Below are positions 24,161 through 33,972 of a stretch of DNA of 64,000 bases, in pieces; position 1 is the stretch's first letter; each line of letters opens with the position of its first letter. Below the pieces are notes generated by a model. That model did no database searches. It had not been told where the DNA came from and saw nothing but the letters and a program-made list of their open reading frames with translations. The DNA is from Flavobacterium frigoritolerans. Its GTDB lineage: Bacteria > Bacteroidota > Bacteroidia > Flavobacteriales > Flavobacteriaceae. The DNA lies in NCBI RefSeq assembly GCF_025847275.1, contig NZ_JAOZEV010000013.1, positions 62,001 through 126,000 on the forward strand, read 5' to 3'. A program made the translations under genes and the position numbers.

Positions 24161-24354
24161 GAAGATTATGGAATTTCGTATGGAGATTTCTCCTGCGTCG
24201 AAAAGACAAGATTGGAGACGTATTTTATGGAGCTACTTGTGTATCCTTTGGCTCCGTCTCAGGATTAGGAAAATGTTTTGTGGAGTTAGTTGACTGAAAA
24301 TATGCGCAGTATTGTCATTTCGAAGAATGAGAAATCTTCGCGAGTAACTCCATA
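24161..24354. repeat. Dispersed repeat (family 2, degenerate copy)
   Basis: GATTATGGA, GGAGATTTCTCCTGCGTCG, AAGACAAGATTG, and at its right side GTCATTTCGAAGAATGAGAA with GCGAGTAACTCC. The same words in the same order occur at 29116-29210. Non-coding. Confidence 0.65.
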
Positions 24355-24361
24355 ATAATTA

Positions 24362-25138
24362 TCAAACTAAAGAATTAAAAATTATATCAAGATGATATTC
24401 AAGGAATTCTTTTCGTGGTGTAATATGAGCAGAAATTATTTTTTGATTTTCGATTTTACTAAAATATCTATCAAAGAATTCTGTTCCTTTTTTCTTTTTA
24501 ATTCTATCAGATAATATTATTTCGTGATTTAAATCTATCCCAATTAATCCTTTATCAAAAGCTTTATCATAAAGTGCAGAAAAACAAATTCCGTTTTCAG
24601 GATTTAACCGATGCTCTTCATTTTTAGACCAAGGTATTATATGACTAGCTAACAAAAGTTCTGGAACATCAATTCCTGTGATTGCACATTTATTATCATA
24701 ATTAGATAAAACCATTTGCCTAAAAACAGATTGATTTACTCTCGTCTTTACTACTCTACTAATATCTTCTCCTTTTAAGTCTTTTACATCAAAAAGTATC
24801 TCTTCAAATTTCTTTTCGATTGTAACATTCTCTTTTTTGGCAAGAATTTGTTCGCTCAAGAAAACCAATTCCTCTTGATTATTAAAAAATTCATTCCAAA
24901 TAGGTTGTACTTGATTCATTCCGTTTTTCAAGCCAGTAATCCCTCTGTTAATATGAAAAGGATCAATACTAGCAAAATTACCTAATCTCATTACAATTGA
25001 GGCAGGAGTTCTATTAATAAGATTTGCTAATTCAATTATTCGGGGATTACTTGAATGTGTTTTTCCAAAAGCAATTTTCAAGTATAAATTGAAAGCTAAT
25101 ATCAATTCTTCACGTGTCCACAATTTTTTTGGAGCCAT
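24362..25138 (-). CDS. HNH endonuclease with an N-terminal helical DNA-binding-like domain
   Basis: 258 residues. The C-terminal half is an HNH_2-type nuclease core: NKCAITGIDVPELLLASHI, IPWSKNEEHRLNPENGICFS and ALYDKAFDKGLIGIDLNHEI, with the metal/active-site His in ASHI and Asn in NPENG. The N-terminal 80 residues (KLWTREELILAFNLYLKI ... LINRTPASIVMRLGNFASID) look like a MYB/SANT-type helical domain. Proteins of this layout are annotated as putative restriction endonucleases. No methyltransferase is next to it, so it could be a modification-dependent or solitary nuclease, or a remnant of a larger system together with the XRE fragment. Confidence 0.82.
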   Translation of the reverse strand: MAPKKLWTREELILAFNLYLKIAFGKTHSSNPRIIELANLINRTPASIVMRLGNFASIDPFHINRGITGLKNGMNQVQPIWNEFFNNQEELVFLSEQILAKKENVTIEKKFEEILFDVKDLKGEDISRVVKTRVNQSVFRQMVLSNYDNKCAITGIDVPELLLASHIIPWSKNEEHRLNPENGICFSALYDKAFDKGLIGIDLNHEIILSDRIKKKKGTEFFDRYFSKIENQKIISAHITPRKEFLEYHLDIIFNSLV

Positions 25139-25216
25139 TTTTTATTATGATGATTGCATTCAAATATAAATTTTATTATTCTTATTTGAAGTTGTTTTTT
25201 CAATTATAAAATATCC

Positions 25217-27661
25217 TTACTTATCCTTCTTTCCCCATTTAATTTTAATTTTCCCTCCATCATCGACTGCTAGTAAGTGCAAAACAATTCCTCTGTTGCG
25301 AATGGCGTCTCGTTCGGCTTTGGTGGCTAGTTTGGCATCGTTTTTAGAATTTCGGAGCGGAACTGTCATTGCCAGATTGGTATTGTTACCGATAGAATAA
25401 ACTCCCTCGACATCAAAATTCAGAACACTCGAGCTTACTCTTAAATCCAAGACATCGATATCATGCCCTCTTAAAACAAGATTTCCTGACAAATCGCTGA
25501 ATGTGATATTTTTTACATCGCGAAACGGAAATGCAAACTTTCCGATTTTTACAATTGGCTCAAAATTTACCAAAGCGCCGTTATTGACTTTAAAACTAAC
25601 ATTTCCTGTTGCCGATTTGGGCACTAAATTCCCTTGGGAATCCATCACTCCACCAATATTTGCTTTGGTTGTTAGTTTTCCTCTAATATCTTTTGCATCA
25701 AATGATTTAATATCGAAGTTATTAAATGATGTTAGAAAACTAGTAATATCTACATTATTAACCTGTGCACTGGACTGAAGGTTGTACTTATTCCCTTTTG
25801 GGTTCAACACTCCCGAAAAAGCGACTGTTCCTCCTGATGTTTTCAGAAATCCATCATGAACTGTTACATTGGAGTTAGTTAATTTAATTGTTGCCTTGGC
25901 ATCTGAAGCGGTTAGTTTTCCATACACTAACTTCTCTAAATTAAGCTGTAATACTACCTGACATTTATTTATAACGGTATGAAGCTGATCTGAAAAACTC
26001 TCTCCATTGGCTGTTTTTTTGGCAACCTGTTTCTTTTTTTGTGTTGCTGCAATAACGCCTATAAATTGTTTTACATCGATGCTTGGGCTATAAATCTTCC
26101 AATCGATTAGCATTTTTTCGGGAGCATCATAATACAGATTCAGGAAATTATCAACTCTTCCTTCTACATAAACCGTATTGTGTCGGTCTTTGAACGCGAA
26201 TTTTTTAATTAAAAGTGCTTGTTCGGTAAAGTCCAACTGAATATTTGTTTTTTCAAAATGAAGCCCTTTCGGAATATACTTTAAACTGGCATTTGCAACC
26301 CGAACACTTCCTATAAATTTCGGTTTTCTGAAGTACAAATCGACAATATCACACTCGAATTTAAAATCGACTTTGGCTTGACCGTTAGAAAAATGCATTA
26401 AATCGGCATTTATTATACTGTTGAGTTTTTCAACTTCAAAATCGGCATTTAAGATTCCTGTTGCAACTGGCTTGTCGAAATTATGAATCATTGCATTCGG
26501 AATTACAAAAGCCATTTTGTTATAGGCTCCTTTAAAATCTTTTAGTATCACAGCCGAATTTGCATCTTCACACCCCAACTCTTCTTTGAATATATTTGTA
26601 AACTTACCATTGAAGCTACAGTCTGAAATAAATCCATCGGGAATCTGTAATTCATTATTCTTTACCACAGCTGTTACATTAATCTTAGGATCTCCTTCGG
26701 AATTGAAATCTCCATCAAGAATACAGGTTACATCTATCGGCTTTTTTAAATCATAAAATTTTAGTTTGGAACTAATATTATTGGCTAATAAATTGGTTGC
26801 ATCCTTCCAGAGAATCTTTGTTTTTATCTCAATCAAGAAATTAGCACTAGGTTTATTACCTACATCAAAACTGGATTTAACATCAAATTTATCTCCTCCT
26901 ATTTCGAGTCCATCAACATTGGCTGTAATTTTATTCTGGTCTGATTTATATGTAGCTGCAATGATTCCTCTGATTCGTTTGTCTTTGGCAAAGCTTCCTT
27001 TTTGGGTATTGAATGCCATGCTTTTTACGTTTGTTTCTACAAAAAGATTGGTATTCCAATTATCCCCATCGTAATTAATTTTGGCTTTTAATGCCATTAC
27101 TTCAAAATCGAATAGTTTATTTCGCGGTTTGTTTTCGGAAATAAAATGCACATTGGTCAAACTTATTTCATCAATCATTGTTGTTTTTGCGTTGGCTTTT
27201 TCCTCTTTTTTCGGCTTTTTCCTGAAGATGTCTGTGTTTGTTATTCCGTTTGGACCATTGTACAAATCGAGTGTCGCATCATTTATTTCGATTTTATGAA
27301 AATCTATTTTATCCGACATTAAATTCATAACATTTAATCGCACTTCTATTTCTTTTGCCACCAGAAACGTTCTTTTGTGTTGCACCCACAAACTATCTTT
27401 TAGAGTCACCTCTTTTAAAGCTAAAGTAAGATTAGGAAATCCCGTAAGAAACTTATAATGAATATCTCCTATATGAATCGTCCCGCTAATATTATCGTTT
27501 ATCTTATTATTTATTTTAGAGACAATTTCGGCTTTGTTATTATTAAAATAAAATGCCAATGCTCCCGAGGCAATTAATACCAAACCAATAAGCCCTAAAA
27601 GAAAAAAAGCAATGCGTTTGGCATACTTTTTAAAACGAGCCGACTGAAGAAAATGTTTCAT
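25217..27661 (-). CDS. AsmA-like envelope protein
   Basis: 814 residues. One N-terminal membrane helix (IAFFLLGLIGLVLIASGALAF) is followed by a long periplasmic beta-rich chain. The AsmA N-terminal pattern shows in IGDIHYKFLTGFPNLTLALKEVTLKDS, and the C-terminal AsmA region in GKLTTKANIGGVMDSQGNLV, TGNVSFKVNNGALVNFEPIV and FSDLSGNLVLRGHDIDVLDLRV. The family forms rod-like proteins thought to guide lipids between membranes. The lone position gives no clue to partners. Confidence 0.88.
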   Translation of the reverse strand: MKHFLQSARFKKYAKRIAFFLLGLIGLVLIASGALAFYFNNNKAEIVSKINNKINDNISGTIHIGDIHYKFLTGFPNLTLALKEVTLKDSLWVQHKRTFLVAKEIEVRLNVMNLMSDKIDFHKIEINDATLDLYNGPNGITNTDIFRKKPKKEEKANAKTTMIDEISLTNVHFISENKPRNKLFDFEVMALKAKINYDGDNWNTNLFVETNVKSMAFNTQKGSFAKDKRIRGIIAATYKSDQNKITANVDGLEIGGDKFDVKSSFDVGNKPSANFLIEIKTKILWKDATNLLANNISSKLKFYDLKKPIDVTCILDGDFNSEGDPKINVTAVVKNNELQIPDGFISDCSFNGKFTNIFKEELGCEDANSAVILKDFKGAYNKMAFVIPNAMIHNFDKPVATGILNADFEVEKLNSIINADLMHFSNGQAKVDFKFECDIVDLYFRKPKFIGSVRVANASLKYIPKGLHFEKTNIQLDFTEQALLIKKFAFKDRHNTVYVEGRVDNFLNLYYDAPEKMLIDWKIYSPSIDVKQFIGVIAATQKKKQVAKKTANGESFSDQLHTVINKCQVVLQLNLEKLVYGKLTASDAKATIKLTNSNVTVHDGFLKTSGGTVAFSGVLNPKGNKYNLQSSAQVNNVDITSFLTSFNNFDIKSFDAKDIRGKLTTKANIGGVMDSQGNLVPKSATGNVSFKVNNGALVNFEPIVKIGKFAFPFRDVKNITFSDLSGNLVLRGHDIDVLDLRVSSSVLNFDVEGVYSIGNNTNLAMTVPLRNSKNDAKLATKAERDAIRNRGIVLHLLAVDDGGKIKIKWGKKDK

Positions 27662-27736
27662 TTAAGCGTAGATTTTTAAAGGAGTATTAAAGATAATCTA
27701 AAACAGTAGAAATAACTACGTTCCCTTACAGAAAAA

Positions 27737-27768
27737 CGCCTTTACAGCACATAAGTGCTACAAAGGCG
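27737..27768 (-). terminator. Terminator for the minus strand
   Basis: CGCCTTTACAGCAC and GTGCTACAAAGGCG pair with one mismatched step. On the minus strand a T run follows. It ends the transcript of the oxidoreductase gene that lies upstream on that strand. Confidence 0.7.
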
Positions 27769-27798
27769 ATATTGTTATTACTCACTGAGTTTAATTAA

Positions 27799-27946
27799 TT
27801 TTAACGGATAGAAACATAGGTTTTTTTACATAAAAAAGATCCAAAAAAAAAGAAATACATTTCTTTCACATAGCTAGGCTCTGTGCATTTAAAAAAAGTG
27901 AAATGCCTTTTTTGAGATTACAAGATCTATGTTTCTATGTATTAAA
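27799..27946. repeat. Dispersed inverted-repeat element (family 1, copy B)
   Basis: The ends GATAGAAACATAGG and CTATGTTTCTATGTATTAAAT are inverted. The interior (AAAGAAATACATTTCTTTCA, GTGAAATGCC) is the reverse complement of copy E at 49104-49247. Confidence 0.75.
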
Positions 27947-27975
27947 TGATATTTTTATGAATCACCAAAGCTTGA

Positions 27976-28974
27976 TTATTTAGCGAGATGTGCTTGTCTG
28001 AATTCTTTTAAAACTTCATCGATAACCCAAGTGGTTCTCGCTGCCGAAATTCCGTTAGACGGGCAACCAGAATTGCCAAGAATTTCCTGCACAACGGTTT
28101 CTATAAGCGGCTGCTGGATATGCAGCGGATTCTCTATCGGGAAGCTTTCTATTTTTCCGTCTTTATCTTCAAGCTGTATTGGATCGTTACCAAAGGTTGA
28201 AAAGGAAATTTTACCTTTATCGCCTACGATTTCGACAATATCATGTCGTTTATGACTACCAAAATTCCACAGTCCTGTGCCGTGAATTCCGTTTTCAAAC
28301 AGAAATGACATCGAAACGCTATCTTCGGCTGGATATGCCTTAAGTTGTGAAGTTGCATGACCTCGAACCGACTTAATTGGTCCAAAAACAAAATCTAGAA
28401 AATCTAGTGTATGACATGCCAAATCAACAAATATTCCACCGCCAGAAAGATGTGGCAAAACTGTCCAAGGCAAATTAATTTCGTCGTCGTATCTTGCTTC
28501 AAAAGAATGATACAAAACACAGTTTACATGTCTTGGCGTTCCAATGATGCCGTTATCGATTAACTCCTTTATCTTTAGGAAACGTGGCAAACATCTTCTG
28601 TAATATGCTACAAATAGCGGTACATTGTTAGCCTTGCAAGCACTTATCATTTCGTTGCATTCTTCAAAATTTAATGCCATTGGTTTTTCGACATAAACTG
28701 GTTTTCCTGCTTTGGCGCATAAAAGCGCATATTCTTTATGTGATGATGGCGGCGTTGCAATATAAACAGCATCGACATCTGGGTCATTTATTAAATCGAC
28801 AGCATTCGAATACCACTTAGATACATTATGACGTTTGGCATAATCTTCTGCCAAGGCTGCATCTCTGCGCATTACAGCTACCAGAGCTGAGTTTTTTGCT
28901 TTTTGAAAAGCTGGTCCGCTTTTTACTTCGGTTACATTACCACAGCCTATAATTCCCCATCTGATAATTTCCAT
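27976..28974 (-). CDS. Gfo/Idh/MocA family oxidoreductase
   Basis: 332 residues. Rossmann start IRWGIIGCGNVTEVKSGPAF, then the family motif VYVEKPMALNFEECNEM with the catalytic EKP Lys. DLACHTLDFLDFVFGPI carries the substrate-pocket His/Asp, and GLWNFGSHKRHDIVEIVG follows. The enzymes oxidise or reduce sugars or inositol with NAD(P); the specific substrate is not evident and no sugar operon surrounds it. A -7 box (TAAATTTG) lies at 28997-29004. Confidence 0.9.
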   Translation of the reverse strand: MEIIRWGIIGCGNVTEVKSGPAFQKAKNSALVAVMRRDAALAEDYAKRHNVSKWYSNAVDLINDPDVDAVYIATPPSSHKEYALLCAKAGKPVYVEKPMALNFEECNEMISACKANNVPLFVAYYRRCLPRFLKIKELIDNGIIGTPRHVNCVLYHSFEARYDDEINLPWTVLPHLSGGGIFVDLACHTLDFLDFVFGPIKSVRGHATSQLKAYPAEDSVSMSFLFENGIHGTGLWNFGSHKRHDIVEIVGDKGKISFSTFGNDPIQLEDKDGKIESFPIENPLHIQQPLIETVVQEILGNSGCPSNGISAARTTWVIDEVLKEFRQAHLAK

Positions 28975-28996
28975 GTTTCTATTTTTATTGGTATTT

Positions 28997-29004
28997 CAAA
29001 TTTA
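28997..29004 (-). promoter_or_regulatory. -7 box of the Gfo/Idh/MocA gene
   Basis: Minus-strand TAAATTTG is an exact match, 23 nt before the ATG. Confidence 0.5.
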
Positions 29005-29115
29005 GTTTAAACTAAATAAAAAGTTGGCTATGAATTTTAAAAATTTGCTCTCTTTGCGTGAATATTTATGAACCGATCATGTAAGAAACTTTAGTTTTAC
29101 GTAAAATAACCCCAA

Positions 29116-29210
29116 ACTTGTCGTTTCGACGAAGGAGAAATCTCCGCGGGTAGCTCGACAAAGATTATGGAGTTTCTTGCGGAGATTCTTCGTACCTCAG
29201 AAAGACAAGA
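29116..29210. repeat. Dispersed repeat (family 2, best copy)
   Basis: It begins ACTTGTCGTTTCGACGAAGG, has GTAGCTCGACAAAGATTATG in the middle and returns with an imperfect mirror image ending CAGAAAGACAAG. Related copies lie at 24161-24354, 59835-59932 and 63142-63185. It fills most of the 356-nt gap to the prolyl oligopeptidase gene. Confidence 0.75.
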
Positions 29211-29276
29211 TTGAGTAAAAACTTTTCGAACATTGCATAAAGCCTTGCCTACTTTGCGGTTAAAATCCCATAAAAA

Positions 29277-29309
29277 AAACAGGCTCCTCAAATTAGAGAA
29301 GCCTGTTTT
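29277..29309. terminator. Terminator of the prolyl oligopeptidase gene
   Basis: AAACAGGCT and AGCCTGTTT with a partly paired loop and A/T runs on both flanks. Confidence 0.75.
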
Positions 29310-29330
29310 AAACTATTTAATTCTTACGGT

Positions 29331-31451
29331 TTACTTTTTAGGTAATGCTTTAAATCCCATATTGTACAATGTAAATGCCTGAATATCGACATTTTCCTGA
29401 ATTGTAGCTGCTACTGATTTTCCTGCTCCATGTCCTGCTTTTACATCGATACGGATTAAAACTGGATTATCTCCTGTTTGTTTTTCCTGTAATTCAGCTG
29501 CAAATTTAAAACTATGTGCTGGTACTACTCTATCATCATGATCTCCTGTAGTTACCATAGTTGCTGGGTAATGAACTCCTTTTTTTACATTGTGAACTGG
29601 TGAATATCCTTTGATGTATTCAAACATTTCTTTGCTATCCTGAGATGTTCCATAATCGTATGCCCAACCTGCTCCTGCTGTAAATGTATGGTAACGCAAC
29701 ATATCCATAACTCCTACTGCTGGTAACGCCACTTTCATTAATTCTGGACGTTGTGTCATTGTTGCTCCTACTAATAATCCTCCGTTTGAACCTCCGCGAA
29801 TTGCTAAGAAATCTGAAGATGTATATTTTTGAGCTATAAGATATTCTGCTGCTGCAATGAAATCATCAAATACATTTTGTTTTTGCATTTTTGTTCCTGC
29901 ATCATGCCATTTTTTACCATATTCTCCTCCTCCACGAAGATTTGGAACTGCATAAACTCCTCCGTTTTCCATCCAAACTGCATTTGCAATACTAAATGAT
30001 GGTGTTAAGCTAGCGCTGAATCCTCCGTAACCATATAAAATAGTTGGGTTTTTACCGTCTAATTTCAATCCTTTTTTATAAGTAATTATCATCGGTACTT
30101 TTGTTCCATCTTTAGATGTATAGAATACTTGTTTTGATTCGTAATCTGCACTTTTGAAATCAACTTTAGGTTGCTGATAAATTTCTGATTTCCCTGACTT
30201 AACATCAAAAGAATAAATAGTCCCTGGAGTGGTGTAATTTGTAAATGAATAGTACACTACTTTATCCTCTTTTTCTCCACCAAAACCACCTGCTGTTCCT
30301 ACCGCTGGTAATTTTATCTCTCTAACTAATTTCCCAGTATAGTCATATTGTTTTACTGAAGAAACTGCATCTTTCATATAGTGTGCAAAGAAATATCCTC
30401 CTCCTGTTGATGGTGATAATACATTCTCTGTTTCGGCGATAAAGTTTTTCCAATTTTCTGGTTTTGGATTGCTTACATCAACTGTTACAATACGCTTGTT
30501 TGGTGCTTTTAAATCAGTTACGATAAACAATTTTGTTCCTTCGTTTTCTAGTACTCCGTTTGCACTATTAAAATTATCTACAATAGTAACAATTGGGCTA
30601 TTTTCTTTAGTTAGATCTTTAATATACAACTCATTCCCATAAGTAGAGTTAGCTGCTGTAATGATTAAATACTTCATATCATCGGTTACATAACCTCCAA
30701 CATATCTTCTTTTTTGATCTAATCCAAAAACTACTTTATCATCTTTTTGTGCTGTTCCTAATTTATGGAAGTACAATTTATGCTGATCTGTTTTTGCAGA
30801 CAATTCGCTTCCTTTTGGTTTATCATAACTTGAATAGTAGAATCCTTCTTTTCCTTTCCAAGAAATACCACTAAACTTCACATCTACGATTGTATCTTCT
30901 AATACTTTACGAGTTTGTGCGTCTATGATAATTACTTTTCTCCAATCGCTTCCTCCTTCAGAGATAGAATAAGCTGCTATAGTTCCGTCTTTTGTAAAAT
31001 CCAATCCTCCTAACGATGTGGTTCCGTCTTTTGAGAATGTATTTGGATCTAAGAAAACCTCATCTTTACCGTTTTCTCCTTTTTTATATATTACAGATTG
31101 GTTTTGCAATCCGTTATTTTTAGAATAATATGTTGATTTTCCTCTTACAAAAGGTGCTCCTATTTTTTCATAGTTCCATAATTTTTCCATTCGTTTTTTT
31201 AACTCATCTCGAAAAGGAATTTGGTCTAAATATGCATAGGTAACTTTATTTTGTGCTTTTACCCAAGCAGCTGTTTCTTCAGATTTATCATCTTCAAGCC
31301 AACGATATGGATCACTCACTTTAGCATCAAAATAAGTATCAATAGTTTCTCCCTTTTTGGTATCAGGATATTTTATCGAATTTGATTTTTGACTTTGTCC
31401 AAACGCGACTGTTGTAGCGGTTATAGCCATTAGAATACTAATTTTTTTCAT
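29331..31451 (-). CDS. Prolyl oligopeptidase (S9A), exported
   Basis: 706 residues with signal peptide MKKISILMAITATTVAFGQ. An N-terminal beta-propeller (from DPYRWLEDDKSEETAAWVKA to about 430) caps a C-terminal alpha/beta-hydrolase domain. In that domain GYGGFSASLTPSF, YAVPNLRGGGEYGKKWHDAG, the nucleophile in IRGGSNGGLLVGA, the acid in TTGDHDDRVVPAHSFKF and the His in DVKAGHGAGKS form the catalytic triad. It cleaves short peptides after proline. Export to the periplasm is normal for Bacteroidota. A -7 box TATTTTTG lies at 31475-31482. Confidence 0.95.
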   Translation of the reverse strand: MKKISILMAITATTVAFGQSQKSNSIKYPDTKKGETIDTYFDAKVSDPYRWLEDDKSEETAAWVKAQNKVTYAYLDQIPFRDELKKRMEKLWNYEKIGAPFVRGKSTYYSKNNGLQNQSVIYKKGENGKDEVFLDPNTFSKDGTTSLGGLDFTKDGTIAAYSISEGGSDWRKVIIIDAQTRKVLEDTIVDVKFSGISWKGKEGFYYSSYDKPKGSELSAKTDQHKLYFHKLGTAQKDDKVVFGLDQKRRYVGGYVTDDMKYLIITAANSTYGNELYIKDLTKENSPIVTIVDNFNSANGVLENEGTKLFIVTDLKAPNKRIVTVDVSNPKPENWKNFIAETENVLSPSTGGGYFFAHYMKDAVSSVKQYDYTGKLVREIKLPAVGTAGGFGGEKEDKVVYYSFTNYTTPGTIYSFDVKSGKSEIYQQPKVDFKSADYESKQVFYTSKDGTKVPMIITYKKGLKLDGKNPTILYGYGGFSASLTPSFSIANAVWMENGGVYAVPNLRGGGEYGKKWHDAGTKMQKQNVFDDFIAAAEYLIAQKYTSSDFLAIRGGSNGGLLVGATMTQRPELMKVALPAVGVMDMLRYHTFTAGAGWAYDYGTSQDSKEMFEYIKGYSPVHNVKKGVHYPATMVTTGDHDDRVVPAHSFKFAAELQEKQTGDNPVLIRIDVKAGHGAGKSVAATIQENVDIQAFTLYNMGFKALPKK

Positions 31452-31474
31452 TGTTATAATATTTCGGTTTGTAG

Positions 31475-31482
31475 CAAAAATA
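31475..31482 (-). promoter_or_regulatory. -7 box of the prolyl oligopeptidase gene
   Basis: Minus-strand TATTTTTG, an exact match, 24 nt before the ATG. Confidence 0.5.
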
Positions 31483-31508
31483 GTTATTTTTTCAATCTAA
31501 TTTAATAT

Positions 31509-31538
31509 AAAAACGCTAACTATATCGTTAGCGTTTTT
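31509..31538. terminator. Terminator of the TonB receptor gene
   Basis: AAAAACGCTAAC and GTTAGCGTTTTT form a perfect stem with A and T tails. Confidence 0.85.
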
Positions 31539-31564
31539 AGTGGTCTTATTTACGATTTATTATC

Positions 31565-33772
31565 TTACAAATTGAAGTTAACTCCTAAAACTATGTTGCG
31601 TCCTATATTAGGAATTCCATCTGTTTTTAATCGAGATAAGTGCGCAATGTATTTTTTATCGAATAAGTTATTTCCGTTTATATTTACATCAAAAGCCGTT
31701 TTGCCAAATTTCACTTTTCCTCCTAAACCTAGATTAACTAATGAATATCCTTTTGAAGCTGTTTCAAAACCGCTTACATTATCCTGATTAAAAGTTGAAC
31801 TTACATTTAAAGTTGCAAATCCATCTTGGAACCAGTTCTTGATGTTAAACTCTGTTCTTATCGTGTTATTCCAGTTGTTTGCAGGAATTAATGGCAGGTA
31901 ATCTCCGTTTTGCTTTTTACCCGTTACGGTTTCAAAACTAGTTTCAAAATGCAACCAATCTAAAGGATGTGGATGAAAATGCAATCCAACCTCTCCACCA
32001 TACAATTTAGCATTGTCCTGTACATAAGCAAAAACATCATTATTATCAATTATATCTCCTGTTGGCGAAGTATAGATATAGTTGTTTACATGATTATAAA
32101 ACCCATTTACAAAAAACTCAAAATGACTGTTTTTATATTCCAAATTCAAATCGGTTTGTACGTTTTGCTCCGTTTTTAAAGCTCCGTTTCCAACTTCGTA
32201 ACGATTTGTTCCTTCATGAACCCCATTTGATGTTAGCTCTGCCAAGTTTGGCGCTCTAAATCCGGAAGCAACATTTAAACGCATTGTTAAGTTATCTGCA
32301 AGATTGGTTTTATACCCCAACGATGCGTTGAAACTATCAAAGGATCTGTCTAATGCCTGAAAATATCCTTCTTCTCCTTCTGTTCCGTGTGCAATCGAAG
32401 TTACGTTTCGGTTATCAAAACGCAAACCTGCTTGTAACACATTACTTTTCCACTCGTAATTTGCTGTTCCAAAAACACCAAAATCATTTGTTGTTGCATC
32501 TGGAATTAAATATTCTTCTCCCGAGTTAGCATTCTTTTGATGCATTCCCTGAACGCCAACAATGGTTTCGATTTTACCCATTTTAGGCAAATGATATTTT
32601 GCATTGTAATTAAATGTTTTTAGTTTCATGTGCAATGCAGCCTCATTACTATCTTCAAACTCACTTCTATCATTTGTGATATATCCTAAATCGACATCTA
32701 ATTTTGAATTCTGAAAGAAAAAAACATTATTTAAACTCAACAAATGATTAAAAACGCCTTGTCTTGGAAACTCAGTATTCTTAGTTGTTGTTTGTTCTCC
32801 AAATCCTTCTTCGGGAATTCCTAAATCTAGTTTGTTGTAATTGTAACGCAAAACACTTGAGAAACTAGAATTACTATATCCTATTCCGGTTTTAAAATCG
32901 GTTTCGTTATAACGGGTATTTGTTACACGATCGCTATCTCCTGCTTTATAATCTGAATGTGAATTAAAACTTCCACGCGCTAAAAATTTCCAATTTTCTG
33001 TAGATGTTTTTAAGCCAATTGAAGAATTACTCCCTTGTGTATTAGAGAAATATTTCTGACTGAAATTTGCCTTAAAATCTCCTGCATCGGCAAATTTTTC
33101 TGGGTTAAAATACAACACTCCTCCCAAAGCATCTGAACCATATAATAACGATGCTGGTCCTTTTATAACCTCAACACTTTCGACTCCTGCATCATTTAAT
33201 CCCAAACCATGTTCGTCTCCAAATTGTTGGTTTTCTAATCGAACTCCTTGCGAATACACTAAAACACGGTTTCCGCTTAATCCTCGAATTACTGGTTTAC
33301 CAATAGAAGTTCCCGTAGAAATCTGAGAAACTCCTGGTATTGTTGCTAATCCTTCTATTAATGTTGAAGTCCCTTTTTGCTGTAATGTTTTAATAGTTTC
33401 ATGTTCTACTTTCATTACGTTTTGTGATTGTAATTTGCTAAAAGCTGTTGACACAATTACCTCGTCCATTTCAAAAGCTGCTTGCGAAAGCAAAATATCC
33501 AGCGTGTTCTCTTTTAATAATTTTTCGATGTTTTTATTTTGAGTTGTATACCCTACAAACGTAAATGCAATACGCAATCCTCCTTTTGGAAGATTATTTA
33601 AGATGTACTTTCCGTTTTCGTCGGTTGTAGTTCCTTTATGTAATTCTGAAACATAAACTGAAACTCCTGGAACTGGTTGATTTTGCAAATCGGTTACGGT
33701 TCCAGAAACTGTATTTTGGGCATTAATCAAGCCCGAGAACCCTAAAATTAGGGCAATTATGATTTTTTTCAT
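31565..33772 (-). CDS. TonB-dependent outer-membrane receptor
   Basis: 735 residues. Signal peptide MKKIIIALILGFSGLINAQ, then a CarboxypepD_reg-like domain (about 20-110; VSGTVTDLQNQPVPGVSVYV), a plug (about 120-225; PGVSQISTGTSIGKPVIRG, VEVIKGPASLLYGSDALGGV) and a barrel ending GRNIVLGVNFNL with the aromatic-terminal pattern. The relatively short barrel and the phrase SGNRVLVYSQGVRLENQQFG recall receptors for metals or small chelates rather than SusC glycan receptors. The gene 200 nt upstream on the same strand encodes a His/Cys-rich exported peptide, supporting a metal-related role; that is inference. Confidence 0.92.
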   Translation of the reverse strand: MKKIIIALILGFSGLINAQNTVSGTVTDLQNQPVPGVSVYVSELHKGTTTDENGKYILNNLPKGGLRIAFTFVGYTTQNKNIEKLLKENTLDILLSQAAFEMDEVIVSTAFSKLQSQNVMKVEHETIKTLQQKGTSTLIEGLATIPGVSQISTGTSIGKPVIRGLSGNRVLVYSQGVRLENQQFGDEHGLGLNDAGVESVEVIKGPASLLYGSDALGGVLYFNPEKFADAGDFKANFSQKYFSNTQGSNSSIGLKTSTENWKFLARGSFNSHSDYKAGDSDRVTNTRYNETDFKTGIGYSNSSFSSVLRYNYNKLDLGIPEEGFGEQTTTKNTEFPRQGVFNHLLSLNNVFFFQNSKLDVDLGYITNDRSEFEDSNEAALHMKLKTFNYNAKYHLPKMGKIETIVGVQGMHQKNANSGEEYLIPDATTNDFGVFGTANYEWKSNVLQAGLRFDNRNVTSIAHGTEGEEGYFQALDRSFDSFNASLGYKTNLADNLTMRLNVASGFRAPNLAELTSNGVHEGTNRYEVGNGALKTEQNVQTDLNLEYKNSHFEFFVNGFYNHVNNYIYTSPTGDIIDNNDVFAYVQDNAKLYGGEVGLHFHPHPLDWLHFETSFETVTGKKQNGDYLPLIPANNWNNTIRTEFNIKNWFQDGFATLNVSSTFNQDNVSGFETASKGYSLVNLGLGGKVKFGKTAFDVNINGNNLFDKKYIAHLSRLKTDGIPNIGRNIVLGVNFNL

Positions 33773-33972
33773 TGTAAATGATACTATAGTTAGATGATTT
33801 CTTCATTAAAAAAATTCAAAAAAATGTATAAATACGCTCAACAATTCCGATAACTATCAGAATTAGTAAACCATTTTTACCGTTCGAATCTATAAACGAA
33901 GGTTTTGTTTGATTTTATGAAAATCAAAACGGGGTAAATACGTTGTATTCCGAAAATATCGGATACAAAAAT

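Noticed and set aside
29097..29291. 64-codon minus-strand frame between two genes
   Set aside because: It lies within a dispersed repeat and the terminator; no domain and no promoter.
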